This document shows, piece after piece, positions 11,526-24,556 of a DNA stretch of 64,000 nucleotides. This DNA is from Cristatella mucedo (taxonomy: Eukaryota > Bryozoa > Phylactolaemata > Cristatellidae). A program made the position numbers and the translations under genes. The DNA lies in contig WPIO01000054.1 of assembly GCA_009760855.2 (NCBI GenBank), forward strand, positions 1,067,501-1,131,500, read 5' to 3'. The stretch's first letter is position 1; each line of letters starts with the position of its first letter. The notes beneath the pieces are model-generated. The model did not search any database, was not told the DNA's origin, and worked only from the letters and a program-made list of their open reading frames with translations.

Positions 11526-12360
11526 AATGGTATTCACGAAAACTCTAGTATTAACTCACACAGAATGGACTCAACTACGACTAGCAATGACTCTGGCTTC
11601 GTGACTTCTAGCAACAAATATTGGAAAGCCTGGTTACGGTCCGAAAGTTCGTGCTAGAGCAGCACTGCTCAACCTGTGGGTCGTGACCCCTCGGGGTTCG
11701 AACGACCCTTTCAAAGGGGTCTCTTAAGACCGTCAGAAAACATGCATTTCCACACGTTGCACACATTAACTTTAAGGTCGGGGGTCGCCGAAACATTATG
11801 AAATGTATTAAAGGGTTTCGGCATTAGGAATGTCGAGAGCCACCGAGCGAGAGCGATCCGACGCGTAGCACGAGACTGGCACGTGACCGGCTCGGGGGGG
11901 GGGGGAGGCGCTTCGCGTGCGAACGTGAAGGCAGCAGATGGCATGCGCAGTGCGCGTGCAAGCGTGAGGTCAGCGAGACGCAGCGACTGGGCTCGCCTCT
12001 TACGCCATCGCTGAGGAAAGACGGCGATCGACGATTTGCTGCGTTAATCCCGCCTACGGTTGCAGTCGCTTCGTAACGCTGCCGACGTAGAGGAGCTGAC
12101 GTGCAGGAGCTGACGCAATTAATCAATGTCGACAGATGACGAAAGATCTGCGGCTGACTGGCCGATTTCGCCCACTCGAGACGCGAGCTGCAGCTACGGC
12201 GAGCTGCAGCTGCGGCAGCGACCTGCGCATAAATCTGCGCGGCCGCTTCGAGCTGCAGATGCTACAGCTGCATGGTTCGCGCGCTGCACTGCTTGCTCTC
12301 AGAGCCACTTTTGCTCGCACTCGGCTCACTAACGAAAGCAGCGGCTAGACTTTCTCTGCT
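11526..12360. other. Unassigned stretch
   Basis: Open frames on both strands but no recognised gene. A poly-G run lies at about 11894-11905. Confidence 0.4.
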
Positions 12361-12400
12361 ACTTGGCCGGCGTGCTGCCGATGCAGCATGCCGGCCAAGT
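12361..12400. repeat. Hairpin with 18-base arms
   Basis: acttggccggcgtgctgc at 12361-12378 pairs with gcagcatgccggccaagt at 12383-12400. The loop is four bases and there is one G/A difference, which would be a G-U pair in RNA. Its length and GC content make chance unlikely. No precursor or gene is known here. Confidence 0.85.
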
Positions 12401-12784
12401 CGAAGCCCTAGACTAACCCGTAAAATGAAGCTTTTGGGACTGGTCGACGGTCGGCTGGGGGGGGGGCCATGTTCGTCCCACGTAAGTAGGCGACCTGTTG
12501 ATAGTCAATTGCAGGCTCCGAGGAATTCGCTACAGTAGAAGCGATAGGATAGCGCAGCAGAAGCTTGTGGCCTCTACGCTCGGCCGGACGAGAGAGATCG
12601 TTAATTAAGCGTTGTGATGATACTACGTCATGCCGCACCCATGCAAACCATCAGCGCGTGCGTTTATTTTTGGACCGTCGATAAATAAGTTCGCATGCTG
12701 CTTGCGAAACCTCGGCATGCCTGGCAGGCAGGCATCGTACAAGAAAACCCTCTCATTGCCCGATATGGAGCAGTGGCCACAGCA

Positions 12785-12801
12785 GCCGTACGCCGTACGG
12801 C
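12785..12801. repeat. Short palindrome
   Basis: gccgtacg, then c, then cgtacggc: 8-base arms around one base. Confidence 0.7.
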
Positions 12802-13066
12802 GAGGATTCATATGCGATTGAGTGTAGTAGCCCATGGTCCTCCCTCACCTTTTAGACAGCGGACGCATGTCTCCCAGGAACCTCGTTTTCTAATAAGGCA
12901 ACCACGAGGAGACCCGCATGAGACTAGCAATGTCCTTGACCAGGCTCTCTCGCTCCTGCTTGGTCCGGGAGCCCTATAAATGGCCGACTTTAAGCGAACT
13001 ATAGCTGCGTGTTCCTTTTTTTATCTCGATTTCGCCAGATTATTCTCTCCCTCCCTCCCACTCTCA

Positions 13067-13120
<54 letters not shown>

Positions 13121-14948
13121 AAGCTAAATGATTGCACCAAGCGCCCACTAGGTTAAGTTTGGGTTATGATCATTCACTGAGCAGCACAGACCGTACAAAA
13201 ACAGTCATAGAATTTCTCGTGGATCAATTGATATCTATGAATGACTCCGCAGCTCTCTCGATCACGCAGCAGCAACAGAGAGGCTCAAATTAATTAATCA
13301 ATTAAAAGAGCCAAAGCGGATACGCGCAGAGTCGCGTGTTTGAAATCCTTACACGTGCCGCTCTCTTCTCTCGAAGATCTCGAGATGCTGTCCTTCTGTC
13401 TGTCTGTGCATGCTAGAATGAAAATGGGCAAAGCATTTCTTTGTTCCGTGTCGTCGTTTGACGTCCTGTGACCGCAGCAATAGCAGTAATAGTAATCCAA
13501 TTGCCGTACTTCGAGCACCGATCAGAAAATGTCGTTGAACTGGAGTGCCATTTCGCCCCAACCCTCTCGACACATGCCAGCGTCTGCACTAGCTAGTCTG
13601 TCCGTCGAGCTCCGGCCTCGTGCTCGTGCGGAATTCCTCTTCCGTTCTCAAATTTCGGCATCAGTTTAATAGGTCATCGTCATCGTTTCGACTTTGCGGC
13701 CGAACTTAAGGCAAAACCCTTCCATTAATTTGCAATACTCCGTAATGTGGCCTCTTCGCGTGGGCCAAGTCACGTGACGCCGAATCCTCGGGGGGGGGGG
13801 TGGTGGAGGGGCCATGAGTGGCCCGTTTCGAACGACAGTGCGCCGCAACTGAGATTTCAAGGCTGCGGCCGAGCTTCACAATCCGAAGGCCGACGACCTG
13901 AGGAGTCAGGCCCCAGGCAGCACTGCATTGCCGACTTCCGCCGGATGGAGATCGCTAAGGGTCTTGTCAACCGCTTTAGAAGCGAGGCTGGCTGCCAAAG
14001 CGGCTTTCATGCTGCGGCAGCCACTCGCGCCTGTGGCGAGCACTTCGCGGCCGTGTCGTCGTGCGCTGGAGTGCCGAGGGCAGCCAATTCTTTCTTGCCG
14101 GCAGCAAGAATGGCGACAAATGCTGTCAATTCGCCTCTGACATTTGAGAAGTGACGCCGCTGAATGAATCAGCCGAACTTGTCCGCGCGCTTTTTCCTTT
14201 GTGCACTGTAATTCGCGGCGCGCGATACGTGAGCAGCAACGCGACCGGAACTCGGCCAAGTGAAGAGGCTGTCTGTCGCACGCGCCGTAGGTCACGTGCT
14301 TTTTGCACATGATACAACAATACAAGATTTCGCCGTGCGTTTGATTGACTTGAGCTTATTCCTCGGCGTCTGTCTGCGAGCGTCTGGGACGTGACTGGAC
14401 GGAAATTTGGCTCTCTTGTAAGTATGTAAAGAAGAGACTCGCTAAAGACTTGTCGCACGTATATTAGGCGGCTCCATTCTTTACTTGACGGATCGAACGC
14501 TAAGCTAGAACACTTTATCGTGGTGGGCCCTGCATTTGCTGTCGTCGCATGAGGTCGCTGTACACAGGTTCAAATCCGACGAGTCATTAGCCGCAGTCTT
14601 TCCAGTCGGGTGCACTTACCCGGACAACGACTTGCGCTTACGTCAGAGACGTTTTCACACCTTCATGCTGCGCTGTCCGTCGTCCTCACTGCACCATTAG
14701 GCTGCGGCCTGTTTGCGTGCCCAAAGAAAAATTAGACAGCGAAGTATCCGTAGTATCCCGTGGTATCCCGTAGTATTCCGTAGTATCTCCAGAACGCGGG
14801 CTATGAAGCGGTACTCCTTTCCTGGTCGCACCTGAAAATAGCGACAGGTCGGCACGGATTTCAAATTCATTTTCAACGGGAACTTCATGACTACCGACGA
14901 CTATCTCTTGGAACAGGTGACTAGCAACGTCAAAATAGCACTTAAGAC
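12802..14948. other. Unassigned stretch
   Basis: No gene was recognised. A TATAAA at 12975-12980 lies in GC-rich flanks. A (CT)n tract occupies about 13069-13119, and a poly-G run lies at about 13791-13800. Imperfect repeats of 'cgtagtatcc' lie at 14749-14789. Confidence 0.4.
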
Positions 14949-15003
14949 CCCGCTAATCGCGAGGCATGTGTCCCCCCAGAGACAGTGACTCGCGATTAGC
15001 GGG
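14949..15003. repeat. Inverted repeat with 15-base perfect arms
   Basis: cccgctaatcgcgag at 14949-14963 is the exact complement of ctcgcgattagcggg at 14989-15003, with a 25-base loop. It may be a stem-loop or the remnant of a small inverted-repeat element. No target duplication was checked. Confidence 0.85.
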
Positions 15004-15094
15004 TGAACACTCGCTCATGCGTGAAGACCTTTTCGAACGGCTCGCTCGCTCGCTCGCTCGCTTCTCGGTCTCTCGGCCAATGTCGAGCGTCACG

Positions 15095-16330
15095 TCGCCC
15101 AAATTTTAGCAATGTTATGTAGCTGAAATTAGGCAGGTCGGCAGACTTGACTGTTGAGCTGATGTGGTCGTCCAAAGAGAGGTTACTTTAGAACACGACA
15201 CCTAGATTTCGAGCTGATTCAACAGGAGATATGCTGGCTGAGCCAATTTTGAGCGTCAGCCTTTCCAGTTTCTGAATCACACTGGGTTTGCCCATAACTA
15301 GTAAGTTAGTTGTATCATCGTTTAGTTGTAGAAAATTTGCTGCCATCCATGTGCGGATGTCATCAATGCATGCAGCAAGTGAGTTTAGAGAATTTGAGGT
15401 GCTCGAAGGCTGGGAGGGATCAAAGCAAAGGTACAACTGAGTGTCATCCGCATAGAAGTGAAAGCCTAGATTGTGCTTGGCAATCACATCAGCAAGAGGG
15501 AGAGTATAAACCGTGAAAAGAACCGGACCTAGCACGGAGCCCTGAGGTGCTCCATATTTCAGAGGTACCTCGGATGATCTTTGTCCATTCACGTCAATAC
15601 TCTGGAGTCTCCCACTGAGATAAGACCTGAACCATTGCAGAGCAGTGCCAGTGATGCCCAGGCGAGATGAGAGGCTTTCTAGAAGAACTTTGTGATCAAT
15701 AGTATCAAAAGCTGCCGAAAAATCAAACAAAACAAGCAGAGACACTCTACCTATGTCTGCATTCTTAAGTAGGTCGTTGTATACCCTCAGCAATGCTGAC
15801 TCTGGAGTGATTAGCTCTAAAGCCAGACTGGAACTTACTGGCAAGGTTGGAAGTTTCAATATATGAGTTCAGCTGGTCCGCCACGACCCGTTCGAGTGTC
15901 TTTGATAGGAACGGTAGATGGGAGAATGGGTGGTAGTTGCTCAAGTTCTCTTGGTCTAGTGTTACTTTCTAGAGTAGTGGCCTGACTACAGCCTGTTTGA
16001 AAGGTGCCTTGACATAACCTGAGGCTAATGAAATATTAATGATGTTAGTTATGCATGGCAGAAGAAGATAAATGCAAAATAAGGGCAGGACAGTGGGAAT
16101 AGGGTCCAAAGACTTGTTGTCTTCTTTGATTGGGAAATGAAATTCAGGACGAGATCGCTAGTGACCTGGTTAAATGTAGACATTGAGAGGCAGCCAGGAG
16201 TCGAGGGACAGCATTCTAGGGGGATGCTGCCATTGCAGAAGTGAACTCTTTGAGTTCTGTCTGCCTTTTGGACAAAGAACCGAGAGAAGCGATCAGCTGC
16301 GATCATCGGAGGGATCATCAGGTAAGGAGC
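15095..16330 (-). mobile_element. LINE-1fam, reverse transcriptase region, broken
   Basis: The minus strand encodes the palm and finger part of a CR1/L2-like non-LTR reverse transcriptase. The open segment at 15188-15859 contains FSAAFDTIDHKVLLESL, the PQGSVLGPVLFTVY block and the catalytic FYADDTQLYL. The upstream connector region (16049-16318) is in another frame and the stretch between is interrupted, so the copy is a pseudogene. Downstream, the thumb segment is traceable to about 15095, where the copy is truncated. It is about 90 per cent similar by eye to the plus-strand copy at 24557. The element would copy its RNA by target-primed reverse transcription. Confidence 0.9.
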
Positions 16331-16880
16331 TAAACTGGAGAGAAAACTTGTCCTCTACCAAGTCCGAACAAGTGCCATTAAATTTTCAGTGCGAGAGGAG
16401 TCTTAAAATGAGTGCAAATTGTAAGGTAACTTTCGAACCTAGAAGAGAAGAAGAAAAGGTAGAAGAGAAAAATTATGACGTCTTGAGCATTTGCGAGTGA
16501 ATGAATGTTGGGGTGTACAAGTCAATATCCCACGAACCTCTCCAAACTCTTGCCAGCACTTTGAAGGGCTTACATTACAGTATCGGGTATTTGTTACGCA
16601 TACTTGTGCAATAAATGATACAGATAAAAACTGCTTATGTAAAACTGAGGCTTGACATAGTTTTTATCCTCTTATGAAAATGGTTTAACAAAGGTCACGA
16701 TTTGCCGGTAAATTTTGGTGTCAAGATCAGAAATATGGCGTTACCACTGCTTGCATCTCCAATTAAGCTACGACTTTTACTATGAAGAATCATTTTTAGG
16801 CACATGTATTTGCAAAAATTGGTAGAGTGTGCCTATAATTTTTGTGTGTACGTAAACTACACTTGGCCACAGTTAAGATA
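16331..16880. other. Unassigned AT-rich stretch
   Basis: No gene or repeat family was recognised. Confidence 0.35.
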
Positions 16881-16883
16881 TAT

Positions 16884-17027
<144 letters not shown>

Positions 17028-17204
17028 ATTCGGTGGTGTCATCTCAATCGCAAGGAGAATTTCAACTTTAAAGGTCGGCCAAGCATACCACCGCATTGAT
17101 TGCCACCATCGGTCGCGTAGTCACAAGCATCGTACGCAGGCTTGATTTGAAACGTACAGGCTGGTCTGTTGTGGACCATTTTTCAGCCTGAGCAGCTCCG
17201 AGTC

Positions 17205-17670
17205 AGCTGTCCAGTCCACCGCGGCCCAGTCCACTGCGGCCAAATCCACCACGGCCTCCTTCATACCTAGCTGAACTGCTGCACCAGCTACAGCCTCCTC
17301 GTACCCTCAGGTCATGAATAGACAATAAGTTAGCTGTTCTATTCCTCCGCTTTAAGACCATTGGCGGCAGAAGCTTTTGCTCTGCAGATCCTAAACTGTG
17401 GAACTCACTTCCACGATTCTTACGCAACAACAACTACTCTCCTGCTGCCGACTATGGTGCATCATTTCCAGCCGTCCTAAACGGCTACTTTCATGCTACT
17501 CACTAACTCAACTGCTCTCCTGACTCAGCTATGCATCTCACGTTCTCTTTGTTGCGTGAGTTGAGGTCTTTAGGCTGCCGAATGCATACCAAAAGCCGCT
17601 TAGGCTGTGAGTGCGCTATAGAAAACTCTCCTGCGTAGCACCCACACAGTCTTTGTGGAGTTGCAGATGG
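17205..17670 (+). mobile_element. LINE-2fam 3' fragment
   Basis: It matches the C-terminal coding end and 3' untranslated region of the copy at 49240-50360. Landmarks are 'agacaataagttagctgttc', 'ctgtggaactc.cttcca', 'gccgcttaggctgtgagtgc' and the terminal 'tttgtggagttgcagatgg'. It is 5' truncated. Confidence 0.75.
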
Positions 17671-17779
17671 AGACGCATTGCAACGCGGCCTTGCACCATT
17701 GTCCAAGTCGGCTCGGCTTAGTTGCAGTCTGGTCGCAATTTGCACCCAGCGAAGAGCAGTAGGCAGCAGCAATAGCAGC

Positions 17780-17842
17780 TCTAGCAGCACAAGTCTGATC
17801 TGCTTCTCGTCTGCTTCTAGCAGCACAAGTCTGATCTGCTGC
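17780..17842. repeat. Direct duplication, about 36-base period
   Basis: The segment 'tctagcagcacaagtctgatc' occurs twice, separated by one period. Confidence 0.6.
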
Positions 17843-18059
17843 TTTTTGGAACATCGCTACTGTCTATTCGACGACTTCGCACTTCGCCCTCGGGGAGTGA
17901 CAAAAGATGAAGCATCTACCTAAAGTAGCTATTCAAAGTTTTCCCGAAAAATGAAGTTTTTTTCTAAGGCATTTCTTTTTTATTGTAACACTGTAAGGCC
18001 TGAGCCGATTGATAGAAGCCCGAGAAGCGTGAAGTTTCAACGTTGCTCGTTCCTGAGCC

Positions 18060-18175
18060 GTTACTTAGCCGGAGGAGCGAACCCTCGGAGCCTGCGACCA
18101 TCACGACCCAAGTCGTGGGCTCGAGTCCTGCAGCGGTCGATTCTTTATCTACCACTAAACTGCTATACAGATATT
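18060..18175 (+). mobile_element. tRNA-like SINE fragment, probable
   Basis: A B-box-like 'gggctcgagtcctgc' follows a short complementary pair (cacgacc/ggtcgtg-like, decayed) and precedes 'agcggtcgattctttat'. This resembles SINE-A in plus orientation, but only the tRNA-like half is visible. Confidence 0.4.
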
Positions 18176-18217
18176 GCCTAACATATAAACTATATTGTTT
18201 TACATATAACCACTATA

Positions 18218-18300
18218 AATATATATATATATATATACCTGTATATATATACCTGTATATATATATATATATATATACAAATATGCCTATACATACATAT

Positions 18301-18345
<45 letters not shown>
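18218..18345. repeat. AT-rich microsatellite
   Basis: (AT)n blocks interrupted by acctgt and acaca. Confidence 0.85.
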
Positions 18346-18349
<4 letters not shown>

Positions 18350-18399
18350 CTGCAATTTTTGGAGAGTAAAAAGGGTAAACTGATTTACCAGCCTCATTT

Positions 18400-20240
<1,841 letters not shown>

Positions 20241-20244
20241 TTTG

Positions 20245-20388
20245 TAGCGGCATATGAGCTTTACGGCTATCACTGCCGCTTGCAGTTGTCAATAAAGGAT
20301 CGCCCCATTGCAGGATTCGAACCCACGACCTCGATCGGTAAGAGTTAGCACCTTACCTCCTGTGCTATCACGGCTTACCGCAGCCAAG
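20245..20388 (-). mobile_element. SINE-A, tRNA-derived
   Basis: Complement of SINE-A: 'gagctttacggctatcac', 'gccgcttgcagt', 'gcaggattcgaacccacgacctcg' and 'tgctatcacggctta'. It shows more changes than the cluster at 41.5-42.3 kb. Confidence 0.7.
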
Positions 20389-20389
20389 C

Positions 20390-21262
20390 TGGTTCATCAT
20401 CTTGTAGCATCCTGACTATACTTCTATAACTCACTAGTCCTAGGTCTTCCAAATGTATTACAATCATTATTGTTCTTGGCTGTAAAATAATAAGTTGGTA
20501 ACTGGTACGAAACTCTGCAGTTTGTCTTGTTCGTCGTTAAAGCAGCAACTGCCACATTGCAATAATGCTCACCGATCTAAACTGGCTCCCTATCAAGAAG
20601 CGTGTAGGCTTCAAGGTTCACTTCCGCTTATTTAAGGTCCCTTTATTCTCTTACTTCGGCTAGACCTAGACAAGATAGTGTCTAAACACACTCGGCATCG
20701 TATCGCAGTCTTCTACTTCTTCTAAACAGGCACACATCCTTAAGAGACCGTGCCTTCTGTTCGTATTCTACCAAAGCCTGAAACTCAATCCCAACCTCGA
20801 CTGCCATCACGAAATTCCCTGACTTGACGCCATTTTAAACGAAACTAAAAGCCCACCTGCCATCGAAGCAATTGTTTGGTGCCTTTAAGTTCTTCTGTGT
20901 GCACATGTGCGTGCCGACTCTGTGAATGCTGTCAATAATCTCCGGCTATGCTTTCGACAAAGCTTATGTAAGGATTCCTAGACAGATTTAGCTCTCCTGA
21001 GGCGCAATACACCTGTATGCTATCAAGCTATTCCATGCCCGAGCGGTTGGCCGACGTCTGACCTCATGTCGACCTCATATCATGCTGACCTCTTGTCATG
21101 CTGACCCTTTGCATGTCACCTCTATGTTATTTTTGCTGACATTGAGCATGGCACCACTAACCATTATATCTTACTTCATTTAAAGCATATATTAAATGCT
21201 GCGAGAGAGATTTCGTTCTCTGAGGGCGTTCTACAAATGCATTATTATTATTATTATTATTG
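20390..21262 (+). mobile_element. LINE-1fam 3' half, degenerate
   Basis: Decayed C-terminal coding region ('cgatctaaactggctccctatcaagaag', 'cgaaattccctgacttgac') is followed by the 3' untranslated region. The terminal stem-loop is altered ('gagagatttcgttctctgagggcgtt') and ends in an ATT tail. No open frame remains. Confidence 0.65.
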
Positions 21263-21269
21263 TATTATT

Positions 21270-21925
21270 ACGCTAATGCTCGCCAATTTGCATTGTGACA
21301 TCCCGTCTTGACTTCTATAACTCACTGGTTGCTAGGTCAACCGGCCTGTGCAATCAGGCGCTCACAGTTGGTGCAAAACTATGCAGCCAGGCTTGTCTGT
21401 CGTGCGCGTCGAAGTTGCAACATACCACTTCTCGCCGACCTGCATTGGCTCAAAGTCAGGCAGCTTATCGACGTCAAGGTTCTTTAACTCACTTTTAGGT
21501 CCATTTATTCTCCGGCTCCAGTCTACCTGCCAGAGCTACTCCCCCACCATGTGAAAAATCCTAAAACCCTCTGTTCTGACTTGAGTCGTTTAGCCAAACC
21601 TCGTACGAGCCTCAAAATTGTTGGATACCGTGCCTTCAGTTCCTATGCTCTTAAATCCTGGAACTCACTGCCGACGCACGTCGTGAAGTCACCTGACATG
21701 ACTGCATTTTAAAAGCTTTAAACGCACCTGTTTATTACAGCATTTGGCGGGTCTTTGTGATCCGTCTTTCGAGTGCATGTACCTGCTTACACTGTACCTA
21801 TTGCTTGTGGATGTTAAAACCAATCATTTGGTAATGCTTTCTATACAGCATCCGTAAAGTGCCTATAAAGATATTCAGTTCTTTGAGGGCGCTATAAAAA
21901 TGTGTTTTTATTATTATTATTACCA
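21270..21925 (+). mobile_element. LINE-1fam 3' half, second copy
   Basis: A second plus-strand copy directly follows the ATT tail of the previous one. It starts in 'catcccgtcttgacttctataactcact' and runs through 'gccgacctgcattggct' and 'ctgccgacgcacgtcgtgaagtc' to 'agttctttgagggcgcta' and an ATT tail at 21906-21922. Frames are broken. Confidence 0.7.
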
Positions 21926-22900
21926 TCAAGACATAGGTTTCTTTGTACGTGCGTCAGTGGTTATATTTGGCATCGGAGTAACGTTGACATCTGGACATAC
22001 TTGTTAAAGATTTAACATCTGTATATACGCCAGAGAGGGTTGTCAGTAGGGATATTCATCAGAGTGCCAAGGCAGGATCGATTGGCTTGACCAGTACGTC
22101 TTTTTAAAACGTGCCTTTCACCCCTGGGGCATCGATCTCGGACCCTGTGCCTCAAGCGTATGCCCCGAAAAAACGGACACGTTATTAATCACAAACTGCT
22201 TAAACTCGCTCCGATCAATCTCGTTTCGAGGCGTGGCATTTCTGCTTTGTCAAGACAGATGACGTATTCATTCACTAATCCCCTCACCGTGAACAGAAGA
22301 GCTCTGAGACACTGACGCCGAAGCTGGAACACTCACGAGAAAGGCTTCCGGGGGCATGCCACGAGCAGGATTCTTTGTGCAGCAAGACAAACTCGCTTTC
22401 AACTAGGCTTACATGAACGCCGGCATGGTTGCTCGGTGCCACTTCGTGCCACGATCTGGTGAAGCAGCACCACCTAGCGGCCTCAGGCCGATGAGCCGAT
22501 CTGCGGACTAGTCCTTTCTGGACCAGTGCTCAGCCAAATTTCGGACCTTCGCTGATTACGCTATCACCCTGCCGACCTGATCCGTGCATCGTACGACATC
22601 CGGATTAAACCTGTGTAAACTCTTTACTCAATGATCCTACTCGACGCACACTAAGACGCTTTCACCAATTGCATAATTTTGCAGCTAAGGTTATTGCAAG
22701 CCTCGCGACTATCTCGTTACACCACTTCCAGTCGATCCAAACCGGCTACCCCATTAAACAGTGTATCGACTGAAAAAGTTCTGACATTCGCCTCCATCGG
22801 CTCCTTCAGTCACTTTCTCAGGATCACCTGTCTGGATTACTTCCTAACCAGGCTGCCGATCGCATCAACCTGTTCTCGGGTTCCGGCCGCTCCAGCTTTT
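21926..22900. other. Unassigned stretch
   Basis: No gene is recognised. An open plus-strand frame from about 22679 runs into the 20-base minisatellite and is probably an artefact. Confidence 0.35.
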
Positions 22901-23082
22901 CATATTCAGATTCAGCTCCTCAGATTCAGATGCAGCTACTTAGATTCAGATGCAGCTCATCAGATTCAGATTCAGCTCTTCAGATTCAGATGCAGCTCAT
23001 CAGATTCAGATGCAGCTCCTCAGATTCAGATTCAGCTACTCAGATTCCGGTCACTCCAGTTCCTCAGATTAATATTCAGCTC
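22901..23082. repeat. 20-base minisatellite
   Basis: Seven clear units of the type cagattcagatgcagctcat lie at 22901-23040, then two or three decayed units follow. Units alternate between 'gatt' and 'gatg' at the middle. Translation gives Gln/Ile/Leu or Asp/Ser repeats. Confidence 0.9.
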
Positions 23083-23124
23083 CTCGGGTTGTGGCCGCTG
23101 GGTGTGCACAAAACGAGCCTGCAA

Positions 23125-24131
23125 TCCTATAATAATAGTAAAAATAATAACACATTTGATAAAGTGCCCTCAGAGAACTCAATCTCATTTTAGGCACTTT
23201 GTATTTGCTGCAAAGGAAACACGATTTAATGATTATTGCTAGCAAGCTCAATAAGCAGCAACAATCACATGGTTAGGGGAGACATGCACACTATCAGCAA
23301 GTGTGGTTTGTAGCAGCATGAGCAGTGTCAGCAGGCATAAGCGCGTAAAGGTCGAATAACAGGGGACTGCAGTGATAAATATGTTCGTTTATAATTTATT
23401 TTTAAATGTGGTCAAGTCAGGAGATGTCATGACGCAAGTCGGGAGAGAGTTCCTGGCTTTGAGAGCACGCGAACTATAGGCACGGTCTCCATGGAATTTG
23501 AGGGTTGTGCGAGGTATAGGTAAGCAGTTAGATCACGAAATGCGGGTGGTACTATGCTTAGCCTGGTGGGGCAGCAGCTCTGATAGGTAGGCTGGAGCCA
23601 AAGAATGAAAGGGCCTGAAGATAAGCGACATTACTTGGAAGTCTGTGCAGTGCTTGACTGGTAGCCAGTGCAGGTCGGCGAGAAGTGGTGTGACGTGGCA
23701 ACTGCGACCCTCACGACAGACAAGAAGACTAGCTGCAGAGTTGTGCACCAGCTGCAAGCGCCTGATCGCTGATAGTAATGAGTAGTAACAAGAAGTGAGT
23801 TATAACAAGTAATGAGCTACAAATGTTGAGACCGGGTGTCACAAATGTATAGGGCAAACTTGGATATAGTATCCTTGTCTAAAAAAGCCCGAATTTTAGC
23901 CATGTTATGCGGCTGGAAATAGGCAGAATTGACTGTTGACCTGATGTGGTCGTCTAATGAGAGGTCACTTTGGAACATGACACCTAGATTTCGTGCAGAT
24001 TCAACAGGAGATATGCTGACAGAGCCGATTTTCAGCGTTAGCCTTTCCAATTTCTGAATCGCACTTGGCTTTCCCGTAACTAGTAAGTTGGTTTTACCAT
24101 CGTTTAATTTAAGAAAATTTGCGGATGTCAC
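23125..24131 (-). mobile_element. LINE-1fam 3' half
   Basis: On the minus strand the segment begins in the thumb region (FLKLNDGKTNLLVTGKPS at the 24131 end). It continues to LADLHWLPVKHCTDFQV near 23700 and through the 3' untranslated region to the terminal stem-loop and ATT tail at about 23130. The frame is broken between the two coding pieces. Confidence 0.8.
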
Positions 24132-24139
24132 CTAGGTAC

Positions 24140-24553
24140 GAATGAGCCAAGCAGACCGCCTTGTGGGTCATCAACTGGCAGCCATAATAGCACTTTTAGC
24201 AAAGGAGACGCATGACCAAACCTCTGGGAATGGTTAACTAACCTTGCAGCCATATTCCTAGCCAGCTCCAGTGGCCTAGTTGCTTTCTTTGGTAGCCCAG
24301 CCAAAAGGGAATTACGATAATCAAGCCGAGACAGAATTAAAGAGCTGGTTAAATCTTTTGCAAGCCACCAAGAAAGACAGCTCGTTATCTTAAATAGGGA
24401 TTGGATGTGATGGCACGCTGTAAATGTAGTCATCCGAATGAACCTTTTGAAATTTAGGCAGCTGTCGAAAACGACACCTAAATTTCGAGCACATGGTGAT
24501 GGTCGCACAACAGCATCACCTACGAGAAGAGCAAAGCTTTCTAATCCTGCCAC
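24140..24553 (-). mobile_element. LINE-2fam, thumb region fragment
   Basis: The minus-strand frame includes ARNLGVVFDSCLNFKRFI, LILSRLDYRNSLLAGLPKK and a LLKVLLWLPVDD block. These are typical of the region after the catalytic YADD in CR1-like reverse transcriptases. Nucleotide identity to 49240-49520 shows it is the second LINE family. It is wedged between two LINE-1fam copies of opposite orientation. Confidence 0.8.
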
Positions 24554-24556
24554 ACG

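Noticed and set aside
22901-23082. CRISPR array
   Set aside because: The 20-base units are contiguous with no spacers.
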